Below are positions 43,301 through 52,899 of a stretch of DNA of 64,000 bases, one piece after another (position 1 is the first letter of the stretch; the number at the start of each line of letters is the position of its first letter). Location: assembly GCA_910890315.1 (NCBI GenBank), contig CAJVGD010000012.1, forward strand, positions 1,200,991 through 1,264,990. Reading direction: 5' to 3'. This DNA is from Serendipita indica DSM 11827 (Eukaryota > Basidiomycota > Agaricomycetes > Sebacinales > Serendipitaceae). A model generated the notes under the pieces. That model saw nothing but the letters and a program-made list of their open reading frames with translations, made no database searches and was not told the DNA's origin. The position numbers and the translations under genes were made by a program.

Positions 43301-45580
43301 AGCAAATGGGACGAGGTTCAGCGTTTGAGACGTCAAGTACGTCACTGCGATGACTCCCAGGTACCTTGGTGGGCGAACGAGACGTTCCCTGCAGCTAGTA
43401 CAGACATCCAGGAACAACCTTCGATGCAGGCAGAACAGCGATTAGCCGATGAAGCAAGAACGATGCAACAAGATCTTGCCCAGGCTCGATGCCTTGAGAA
43501 CGACATAGGACGCCATCTCGTCTAATGAGCGTCCAACAAGCATCAAAATGGGCAACAGAACAGATGCAACCTTTCGTTCCTCGATGCAGAACGACATCCG
43601 ATACTGCGCTGTGCGTGAACAACCTGCAACAACCTTGTAGCCGCGACCGATTGGGCGGCAGAACAGATGCAACGAGACGTTCTTCCTGCTCGATATCGCG
43701 GAGAACGACATCTTGGATGAACAACATCCGCACAACTCCATGCGGCCAAGGCAACCAGAACAGATACAACAGATGTATTCCGCGGTCCCTTGGAGTGGGG
43801 GAACGGCAAACAGAACATCCATCAACGAAGACTGATTCTTTCCTGCGGCTCGATATACTTGGAGAACGACATCGCCATCTTTGCGATGCACAACCTCACC
43901 AACAACCTTGCACAACCAAGGCGCGGCCAGGGGTGGCGGGAGGCAGAACAAATGCAGGCTTTTCCGACCATCTGCGATGAACAACCTGCAGAGCCGCTAT
44001 ATACAGGGAGACGATGCATGAATGCCGCCTGCCTATGCCAGACAATCTTATCCAACACTCTAACAACCTTGTATGCCGCGGCAATTGGGGAAGCCGAACA
44101 GATCACAGCGAGACGTCCTTTCCACCATCGATAGCACGCATACTGTGGAGACAATCTCATCAACCATCTGCAGCCGGAACAATCGGCAAGTCTTTCAGAA
44201 GCTCGATATGGCATACATCCGACACCATCTCTACGATGAGCAACCTCGCAACAACCTTGTATAGCCGCGGCCAAGTGGGCGAGGCAGAACGGATGCAACA
44301 AGATGTACTTTCCCTGCGGCTGGATATACTTGGAGAACGACATCCAGACACCATCTACGATGAGCAATCTCGCAACAACCTTGTATAGCCGCGGCCAATT
44401 GGGGAGGCAGAACAGATGCAACGAGACGTTCTTTCCCTGCAGCTCGATATACTTGGAGAACGACATCCAGACACCATCTTTACGATGAACAACCTCGCAA
44501 CAACCTTGTATAGCCGCGGCCAATTGGGCGAGGCAGAACGGATGCAACAAGATGTACTTTCCCTGCGGCTGGATATACTTGGAGAACGACATCCAAACAC
44601 CATTGTTGCGATGAGCAATCTCGCAACAACCTTGTATAGCCGCGGCCAATTGGGCGAGGCAGAACAGATGCAACGAGACGTACTTTCCTTGCAGCTCGAT
44701 ATACTTGGAGAACGACATCCAGCACCATCTTGCGATGAACAATCTCGCAACAACCTTGTATAGCCGCGGCCAATTGGGCGAGGCAGAACGGATGCAACAA
44801 GATGTTCTTTCCCTGCAGCTGGATATACTTGGAGAACGACATCCAGACACCATCTTTGCGATGAACAACCTCGCAACAACCTTGTGTAGCCGCGGCCAAT
44901 TGGGGGAGGCAGAACAGATGCAACGAGACGTTCTTTCCCTGCAGCTCGATGTACTTGGAGAACGACATCCAGACACCATTTTTACGATGAGCAATCTCGC
45001 AACAATCTTGTATAGCCGTGGCCAATTGGGGGAGGCAGAACGGATGGAACGAGACGTACTCGCCCTGCGGCTGGATATACTTGGAGAACGACATCCAGAC
45101 ACAATCATTGCGATGAGCAACCTCGCGACAACCTTGTATAGCCGCGGCCAATTGGGCGAGGCAGAACGGATGCAACAAGATGTACTTGCCCTGCGGCTGG
45201 ATATACTTGGAGGACGACATCCGTCTACCATTGCTGCAATGAAAAACCTCGCAATAACGTTCTATAACCGCGGCCGGCTAGATGAGGCGGAAAAGCTTCA
45301 AAGGGACTCAATTGGTCTATGGCTAGATATCTTCGGCTCACGGCATCCACACACCCTAACCGCCTCATTGGACTTGTCTGTTATGGTATACGAAGCGGGT
45401 AAGTCCGAGGAAGCGGCAAAGCTTCTTCGAGAGACCATGGATCTACGGATTGAGGTCTTTGGTCAAGATCATCCTCATACCGTGAGGTCAATGGAGCTTC
45501 TTAAACTCATAGATTCCGAGCGATCTCAAAACTCTTATACTCAACGTCTATCTCAATTCTTCTCTCGCTTCTTTTCCTAA
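40386..45580 (+). CDS. NLR-like STAND protein 3: SesB-like hydrolase, NB-ARC, broken TPR array
   Basis: Third paralogue. The ATG at 40386 (MSSPHSWFKCILRISS) aligns with the NLR2 start. A longer first intron must then remove DNA up to about 40600, because the exon ending GFLELASGKDPIVE has no ATG of its own. Hydrolase: AIHGLDGHREKTWT, FIAHSLGGIVLKQ, FFGTPHSGVKG, LDADHCQMVKF. NB-ARC: GIGGVGKTQLAM (41986-42021), LLFFDNAD, VMITTRN and GMLALAITQAGAYI. The frame breaks near 43310 at the first TPR. From 43330 to about 44410 repeats are recognisable but riddled with small deletions. From 44416 to the TAA at 45580 they are clean apart from a lesion near 44711. Read literally, the protein ends at 43353, keeping hydrolase and NB-ARC but losing all TPRs. 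Confidence 0.78.
43330..45450 (+). repeat. 126-bp TPR tandem array in NLR3
   Basis: Head-to-tail 126-bp units encoding LDILGERHPDTIFAMNNLAT-type TPRs with linker RGQLGEAE. The right part (44416-45300) is nearly identical from unit to unit. The left part (43330-44410) contains the same units with dozens of 1-5 base deletions and few substitutions. The unit consensus differs from that of NLR2, so each array was amplified separately. Confidence 0.8.
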
Positions 45581-46095
45581 ATGACACAATTCATGCAATA
45601 GTCTGTCTATACATTGATACAATCGTTCTGCGAGTATGGGGGGCTATACTTCTTATCATTTCTCGTTTGTTTCATAGCATGTAAACATGTATACAGTGGA
45701 TTTGAGTACGGCCACGTTGCGTACATTATCCCACTCATACGAGATAATGATGCCATCTCTCTCACTTGTGCTCAATATTTGTGGATAGGATACACATCGC
45801 TTCGCGTAGACAGACTCCGCAGGCTTTGTGGCTCTCCAAAGATCATTTGCTGGTATAGGGCTATGTTTCGATGCAGCGAAGTTGGAAGGGTTACCGGGGA
45901 TACCCAGTCTCATATGATAGACTTAACATTAAATATCAGTCGAGAACAGGGAGCACATTCAAGAATAGCTACACGGACAAAATACGTAGACAATAATCAC
46001 AGCACCAATCCTGGCAAATGCACGCCAGCCGTCAATCAGTCACATACGGAGAACGACACCGAAAACAGAGGATGAATCCTTGACTAATGGTTCCA
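45581..46095. other. Convergent spacer NLR3 / DBF4
   Basis: 515 bp between two facing stop codons. An open stretch at 45614-46075 has no recognisable features and no neighbouring splice partners; I see nothing else. Confidence 0.4.
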
Positions 46096-49042
46096 TCACT
46101 CCAAAACAACCCGCCTATCTTCGTCGTCTTCCAACTCACTCGTCCACCCGCCACGAGCCGCAAGCGCAACAAGTGGCGTATCAGATCCAACGCTCGGCAA
46201 ATCCCTCTCCGTCCACTTACGATCCGGCAAAGGCGTCGCCTGCTTGCGCACGGCACGCCCATAAGGACGCTCAAATACGACCTCGGTTACAATCTCCGAC
46301 GGCGTCGAAGAGGCGACACTCGTAGTCGTCGTTGCAGTCGTCGTTAGTGCCATCGTCTCGATGGTGCCAGGCTCCGTCATACCGTCGGTTGTGGCGTTGT
46401 TGGTTGAGGTCCCGAGATCGCTAGGTGCGGCGACGGCGGCAGTTGACGTGGAGATTGTCAAGTCAATCACTTCACAGCCGTGAATCTGGATTGGCTTGAT
46501 CGGCGTTTTCATCGCCGAAGAAGGGTACCTTGCCTTGCCAGTGGCGGGTGTCGAGTCCAATGCGACTGCCTCTGCAATGGAAATCGATTTCGTCAAGCGA
46601 CTGTGAGAGATTACTCTATGAGAAATGAAAGGATGCGGAATGCTCCTCGCAAACATTTCTCCGGGCGTAGCATCATTCCCATCGAGAGGACGGCCATGAG
46701 CAGCAAAGATTTGTAGGCGAAGGTTCTCTCGATATTGATTGATGCCCTCCCAATCAGACTTGCGATATCGTCTTAATTTCTTCGCCATGGCGTCAACTTC
46801 ACCCCAGCGACGAGGGTCACAAGCGTATTTGCGATGACGATGACTTTGCACGTGCTATATGGGTTCAGCAGTCTGGATAACATGGGATGACCGTCAACGT
46901 ACCTCGGCCAGCGACTCGTATTGTTCCTTGCAGCATTCGCAGAGGCCGAGCTGCTTCTTCTCCGCCTCTTTCGTCGGCACAGGTTGAGACTCCTTAGTCT
47001 TCTGAATCGTAGCCAAGCTCTTGGTACGACGAATAGATGTGGGGTCTCCACCAGTGCGAGCTGCCTTGACGGTCAAGTCATCCGCCGTCTTCGTCCTAGC
47101 GATCAAAACTGGAGCTTCGGGGGCTGCTTCAGCAGCGAAAGCGCCACGATTCATCACGACCTGCGTAGCATGTCGAACACCGCTAAAGTTGGGAACAATG
47201 CCACCTGCACCGACATGCTTCGTCCAACTTCCTCCAGACTGGGAGAATGAGTAGCCAGTGGTGGGGTGCGACATCGTCGTTGGGACTCCGGTAGCGGCAC
47301 TGAGGCTGGTCACACTGGCCATGCTTGCCAAACTCTCTTGGTTGGCCGTGGAGCGCATGAAGCCAGATGCTCGGTCCTTGTCGGGATTAGTGCTAGCCGG
47401 GGCGTGACCATCGAGCTTTGCAGTGACGTTGGCCTTGCTGGGAGTTTCGCCAGTCGCAGGGCTGAGCGCAGCAATGGCCTCGGACACGAGTTGCTGGAGG
47501 TCGACGGTACGATTGAGTGACTCGTTATGTCGTTTATATGCGCGAACGTAGCGAATGATCTGTTGTCGGTCTTCTACGTAGGCTTTGTCTCGAGCGTCGG
47601 CCCGACGTTCCTTTTGCTCAACTCGTTGGTTGTACGGTTGAAAAGGGCAGCGCATGCGGTGATCCATGTAGAGAATAGGGTAATCGAGGTGACCATTCTG
47701 TCCCTTGTGAGCGGCGACAAAGGCGGATCGATTTTCGTTGACGCCTGGTCCGCCAAAAGAGAGTTTGAGGGGGAGAGTGACCGTGGGTTTGGAGGCTTCG
47801 AACTCGAGGCGACCAACGCCTTGATAATCGATGTTGGTAGAGTCGACGATGAGGAAGGCGGCGAGTTTGTTAAAGTAGGTGTAGTCATGCCTCCTGGAAT
47901 TGGGATCGCGTTCGAGGGTCATGTTTGTCGCCTTTTCCGTAGCAAGTAGACTTGCAAGGGAAGCGGATGCAGCATTTGGTCGTTTAGACGGTGGAGGGAG
48001 ATGCCAGGTACCGCCATGGCCTTGCGCTTTGGGAGCTTTCGACACACCAAGGGTGCCGTAGGGATTCTTGGGAACGACGGATGCGAGGGCCAGCTTTTGA
48101 GAGGCAGTGTGCGTTGCTGCTGTCGTGGTCGTGGTAGGTTCAGACTTGGACGGACGAGCGAGGGTTCTGTCCAAGACGGACTCGAGCTCTGTGACGGAGC
48201 GTCAGATCAATTCCGAAGGAGGAGTGCACTTACTTGCGATATCCCACATTTTCAAACCCCACTGTTTTGCCTTTTCGACTGCATCAGGCGAGCTACACGG
48301 GGGTTAGATCTAGCTGTTCAGCGTAACAGGACGGTTTACATTTTCAGCTCAAATGGACTTCGAAGCGTCGTCGTTGTTTTCGGAACAACAAGAGATTTCT
48401 GCGACTTTCCATTTTCCTTCTCGAGCTTAGTCGGGATGATGAAATGCGTGACCTCCTTGGAGAGGACGGTTGATACGACCTATACGAAAAAAAATGTAAG
48501 CATATGCTCAGAATACAAAAAGGTTCAATTACCGCTCCTAACGACTCGATACGCTTAGTTGCGGTTGCTACTGCTGCTGTGGGAACTCCGTCGAAGTAAA
48601 ATTTCCAAGAGGGAAACGCGCTTCGATACTTGGAGCTGAATTCTTCTTCAGCAGCGAGTCTTGCGGCATGAGATTTTTCCTTTTCCTCACGCGTCTTCTT
48701 CGACGACGTGCGGTTTCCCTTCGTAAGCTTATCCTCGGTTGTTCGGTCAGCTTGCTTATCGACTTTTGCGACTGTATGAGCTGGTTTCATAGGACGGGGA
48801 GTGAGCTCGAGCGCAGCTATCTTGGTCTCTGGAGCGATTGCCCGGAGTGTATCACTGATGTGTCGAGGCTCGCCCGGGAGCGCTTTGCAGATCCTCGATG
48901 CGACCACGTCCTCTCCGTCGTCTTCACGAGCTCGTTTGAGACTATGAGAGCTCCCGGGGCCTGCACTGCCTGAGAGTCGCTGGGGCGTGCTGTCGTTGAC
49001 CGGCCGAGGTGCAAGGGCCTGACGATGAACTATCGTAGCCAT
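46096..49042 (-). CDS. DBF4: DBF4, regulatory subunit of Cdc7 kinase (Dbf4/Dfp1/Him1 family)
   Basis: Activates Cdc7 to phosphorylate MCM subunits at origins. Starts MATIVHRQALAPRPVND at 49042. The first exon is basic and disordered and then enters a BRCT-like motif N (WKFYFDGV, then ATKRIESLGA); after an intron near 48530 comes THFIIPTKLEKENG. Then SSPDAVEKAKQWGLKMWDI over the next intron, a Pro-rich linker, motif M (FGGPGVNENRSAF...YPILYMDHRMRCPF, 47700-47640) and finally the DBF zinc finger: CECCKEQYESLAEV (46950-46905), intron, QSHRHRKYACDPRRWGEVD (46850-46790), giving CxxC...HxxxxxH. A Ser/Thr-rich tail ends at TGA 46096. All three Dbf4 motifs are intact. Upstream DNA has three MluI cell-cycle boxes. 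Two partial copies of this gene lie in the NLR cluster. Confidence 0.88.
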
Positions 49043-49153
49043 TTCGCGATATAAAGGTTTTGGGAATATTAATGAGATTTTTGGGAACGCAGAGAGCTGG
49101 GCCAACCGACGACGTCGGCTCCAAGTGTTTGGATGTATTTGTTTGGCTCACTC

Positions 49154-49201
49154 ACGCGTCTCAACCCACAGCTAGCGCGTCGGATTACGCGTTTTACGCG
49201 T
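49154..49201. promoter_or_regulatory. Cluster of three ACGCGT (MCB) boxes upstream of DBF4
   Basis: ACGCGT at 49154-49159, 49187-49192 and 49196-49201, 112-159 bp before the DBF4 ATG. ACGCGT is the MluI cell-cycle box bound by MBF (Mbp1/Swi6) in fungi and drives G1/S genes. Three in 48 bp is far above chance. Confidence 0.65.
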
Positions 49202-50021
49202 AAATATCAACACTCAATGCTAATAAATAACAGAATGGTATAATAAATCTCGACTGGGAGAAGTGGGCCAAAGGGGGCCAAGGGACTCGACCACCAGTTT
49301 ATTGGCCGGCTCAGAGTTAGTTGTAAAAACTCTCGGTCGGGCGTAAATATTCTATGTTCAGCCATTCTAGTTGCAAATATACCCAGCACGCTTCTCACGA
49401 AGAGGCAGCTACGTCGTCTGTCGCAAGGATGACATCTCCTACTGATATTCGACATATTCCATTTCAATCAGACAACTTTACATATCGGGATACTCCACTA
49501 AGCCCAGTATTCTCAATCAACTACATGGGCTCAACTCTTGCAAAGGCCGTAGAAGAGTAGACGATTTTTCACCATGCTAATGCACAAGTATATGTCCATA
49601 AAATGCTAGATTTAGGAGTTGATACCTCTCGGTAGCACAGATGGTTGCAACCTCGCCAGGTCGCGTGAGCTTTTGGGTAGAGTTGTGGTCTATTCCACAC
49701 CCAGGAGGTATTCCTGTAGGATACTACCCTGTTCTCAATCAAATTGTCCCACTCCTACATCTCTATAGAAATGCGCCAGCCTAGAATTTGAACAAGCCGC
49801 CTATCATATGTAATCAGATTCCCAAAAATCTTTCCTTATGCACATTTCATTCCTCGAATAGTGGCAAAGTGGGTCACTCGTGGCTCACCGACGTTGGACT
49901 TGAGCGCCGCAGGGCATCTAGTGACAGTCACACACCCGCGATATTCGCACAGACGCACGTCTGGAGACCACACAGATTAGAGGAGAAAGGAACAGTTTAT
50001 GGACATCCTTTCCGCCTGTTG
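49202..50021. other. Spacer between DBF4 and importin-alpha-like gene
   Basis: About 820 bp. Short open stretches at 49354-49560 and 49788-50084 have no recognisable motif. I see no RNA gene. Any missing N-terminal exon of the next gene would have to lie here; I could not find an IBB-like basic cluster. Confidence 0.4.
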
Positions 50022-51756
50022 ATGGCCTTTAAATTCGAGTTTGGCAGTCGTCGTTTCATCCGAGATGGGCCGGTAGGTCTCTGATCAGACTCGAGGTGTC
50101 TCCAAGCACTCATAGGGTCCCTCTTGTACCGATAGCGCCCAGAGGATATCACCGTCTTCTTTAGCGATGTCCTGTCAACAGACTCGTTTCTCCAGATCAA
50201 CGCCGCGGACAACATTGTCAAGTGGCTTCAGAATGCGGATCCAATGCTCATAAATGACGCTTTGGACCTCCTCGTCACGCGTGGTGTCGTCAAAAAGTTT
50301 GTCGAATTTTTTCGATCCGACGACGTGAACCTGCAGGTACCGTCCTCCCCGCACACATCTCATTCTTAGTCTTCCTGATAAAACACACGCGTAGGATAAA
50401 GCTAGTATCGTCTTTGGCTTTCTCGCATGCGGGGATACACGCCACGCGACGATTGCGTACAACTCTGGCATCGTCCCAGCGTGCATCGAGCGCCTTTCGT
50501 CACCGGATCCAGAAGTGCGAGTAAAGAGCGCGTGGATCTTGGGAAACCTGGCGGCAGACGACGTCGAGTGCGCCGACGCGCTCGTCGGATTAGGTGTGCT
50601 CAACATCATGGTCGAGCAGACCTCGGTCATGATTGGCACCAACGAGATGCAGACGTACATTACCTATGCGACGATGCTCCTCTGGGCGATTAACCATTTT
50701 CTAAAATCGGCGCAGGACCTGCCGACGGCGCTGGTGGGTGGTGCTGGTCGAACACACTCGCGACTAAAGAGCTCGAACAGGTTCTCAGGATACAAGAATT
50801 GCTGTGTACGATCATCATGTCCAACGTCGAGGATACTATTCTCGAAGAGTGCTGCTTTGGCCTCGCGACGATCCTTCAGATCAACTCCGAGGCTGGCGCG
50901 CTTTGAAACGACAAGATATGCGGTCGACTAGTTCGACTGCTCGAGCGAGGGTCCAACGTCAATATCCAAAAGCAGCGCTACAACTCGTCGGGGCGCTGAC
51001 CGCCAAGTCGGAGGAACATACGACGCGATTACTGAATAACAACCTCCTATCTGCCCTCAGCGACCTCGTGGAGCACCAGTTGGGCGAGGATGCGTGCTGG
51101 GTCATTTCCAATATCATCGCCGAGAGCGTCGAGCATCTCAACCTCATCGTCTACCACCCGAAAATCCTTCCGACCGTTGTCCGATTACTCAAAGTGGATG
51201 CATCTGGGTTTGATGAAGACGAGTTTGGTGGTCGGAGTCGCGAATCGTGCGCTATCTTGGCCAATATTATCAACAAGGGCCAAGTAGAAGCGATACGACA
51301 TACCGTTGCTCTCGGTGGCTTATCTGGGTTGTGCGTCGCGTTGCGGTACTCCATAGAGTCTGACATACTCGTCCTCATCCTTGACGCTCTGTGGAAGTTG
51401 ATTCTGTTTGGAGAGCACGATCCGATAGAGATTGATGGTGCGCCCGTCAATCTATATCTAAAATTGTTCGAGAGCTCCGGAGGATTCGAGGGTCTGGCGC
51501 GGTTAGAGAATAGGAAGGACCGGCCCGTTGCAGAAGCCGCGCAGCAGATGCTCGCTCTGGTATGTTTCTTTCATCCATCTTGTCTGGCCTGCTGAACTGG
51601 ATATAGATTGACGAGATTATGAACCCTCCAATGACGGTGGATAACGAGGCGGAGATGACAGAAGACACGCCGGCAAATGGACATCCACCGATAGCATCGC
51701 ATGGAGGACCGGAAGACTCGAAGGGTGAAGAACCTAATCAAGGAGGCGTTACCTAA
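50022..51756 (+). CDS. Importin subunit alpha-like ARM-repeat protein (no IBB seen, frame-broken)
   Basis: Nuclear import adaptor-like armadillo protein. ARM repeats: VTRGVVKKFVEFFRSDDVNLQ (50270-50335), intron about 50336-50395, then DKASIVFGFLACGDTRHA, VRVKSAWILGNLAADD, CWVISNIIAESVEHL, SRESCAILANIINKGQVEAI and LDALWKLILFGEHD, ending in an acidic tail at the TAA at 51756. The order matches importin alpha but is quite diverged. No importin-beta-binding basic N-terminus is visible; the ATG at 50022 with an intron to about 50137 is a tentative start. Between 50718 and 50975 the reading frame jumps: an in-frame TGA at about 50903 and a one-base deficit near the A run at 50963 interrupt a conserved repeat (LEECCFGLATILQINSE, then KICGRLVRLLERGSNVNIQ, then ALQLVGALTAKSE). 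Confidence 0.68.
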
Positions 51757-51869
51757 TTTTCATCATTCAAGGACCGTGTTGTATCCCTGTTCTGTTTCTT
51801 TTTACGACCGTTTGTTCCCTTGTTGATATTATATACTCGTTTACGACTAGAAGAACAGCCGTGTAGGAA

Positions 51870-52435
51870 TTAGGATGGTTTGGTATCCGGCAGAGCAACG
51901 AAATCTTTGGAGTCCCAGTCGAATGTAAACGTGCGAGGCGGGCCAGGGTAATTATCCAGAGGTTTACTAGTCAAGAGATGTCAATAGCTATTACCAATTG
52001 CGTAGAAAACTCACGTTCGAATATCCCAGACGTCCTCGCTGCTCCCCGTAGTCCGTCGTGTCGCCCACCATTTTGCGCGATGTAATAACCACGCCTCGCG
52101 CCTCTCCTCCTCAGTCTTAAACTTCATCTTCATGCAGAATCTGAAATCGTCAAATTTTTGCGCGCACTTTGCCATTTCGCCGTCTCGGTATATCGACCGC
52201 ATGTGGTTCTTGAAGCCTGTTGGGCACTTTATGAGTGCGAATTGGCGCGAATTCATGTATTTGTACCATTGCAGGACAAGTAGAGGCCTAGGAGAGACAT
52301 GCAGGTCGGAATGTCTTTGTACTGTGGGTGTACTTTGGAGAGGTGGTCGAATTCTTGTTTGACAATTTGGTCATAATTGAGAGAGGACTCTGGAAATGGT
52401 GTCGACTCTGGTGATGATGTGCTGGTACTCGACAT
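51870..52435 (-). CDS. DUF3128 / EMI1-like twin-cysteine protein
   Basis: Small protein of the EMI1/DUF3128 family, fungal mitochondrial-type twin-Cys proteins. Starts MSSTSTSSPESTPFPESS (ATG 52435). The core has IKCPTGFKNHMRSIYRDGEM, then KCAQKFDDFRFCMKMK (52170-52130) and the family end motif EDVWDIR. The last exon after an intron at about 52016-51968 reads KPLDNYPGPPRTFTFDWDSK and ends at TAA 51870. The join near 52310-52260, between DIPTCMSLLGLYLSC and YMNSRQF, is not clean; a short intron or an indel is needed there. Likely role in mitochondrial function is inferred from the family only. Confidence 0.7.
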
Positions 52436-52899
52436 GGCGGGGGTCAAGATGCGAACTGGTGCAAGGCTGGTCTTACGCGTGCTATATCTATGTATTCCAG
52501 TGCACTAAGTGTACTAATCCTCGAAATAAACTCCCGGTGGCGTGTGGTCTCCAACTCCGACGGCGTGCCGCTGACCGTACTGGCAGAGGGATCGGACAAG
52601 TGGCAAACACTGGCTCTTCTACTTTTACTTGGATTCTGAACTACTATGGATACTCTAGACGACGCGTTTACGATCCGCTTGTTACTGTGCAACGGCATTC
52701 AGGCCAAACGGGCAATACACGGGCTGGAGATGTATGTACTACGTTCTAACAGTTCATATTCTGCTTGCTCATCTTTTCTGTGCTTTTTTTGAAGTAGATT
52801 TTCGCTATTTTCCGTGTCAAAGTCGATAGATCGACCCTCGAGCGCTAGCTGGTTGTGCGCTGCAGCTGCGCAGGTCGAGTATCCAGTCTTGTCGAGAAT
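52436..52899. promoter_or_regulatory. Divergent promoter EMI1-like / SET9
   Basis: 464 bp between two divergent starts. Contains ACGCGT at 52475-52480 and 52662-52667. Short frames on the + strand (52492 onward, MYSSALSVLILEINSRW; and MDTLDDAFTIRLLLCNG near 52650) look mildly protein-like but match nothing I know and are separated by a stop. Confidence 0.35.

Noticed and set aside
43330-44410. RIP-type mutation as cause of the broken NLR3 repeats
   Set aside because: The differences are mainly short deletions, not C-to-T/G-to-A changes in a preferred context.
43822-45231. Long reverse-strand open frame of 469 codons across the NLR3 repeats
   Set aside because: Antisense shadow: 126-bp units are a multiple of three, so a frame open in one unit stays open in all. 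The sense strand encodes real TPRs.
25763-49042. Transposon as carrier of the duplications
   Set aside because: I found no transposase, reverse transcriptase, LTRs or terminal inverted repeats at the unit borders.
52396-52749. Overlapping open frames on both strands in the EMI1-SET9 spacer
   Set aside because: No family motif, no splice continuity and an internal stop between the two protein-like parts.
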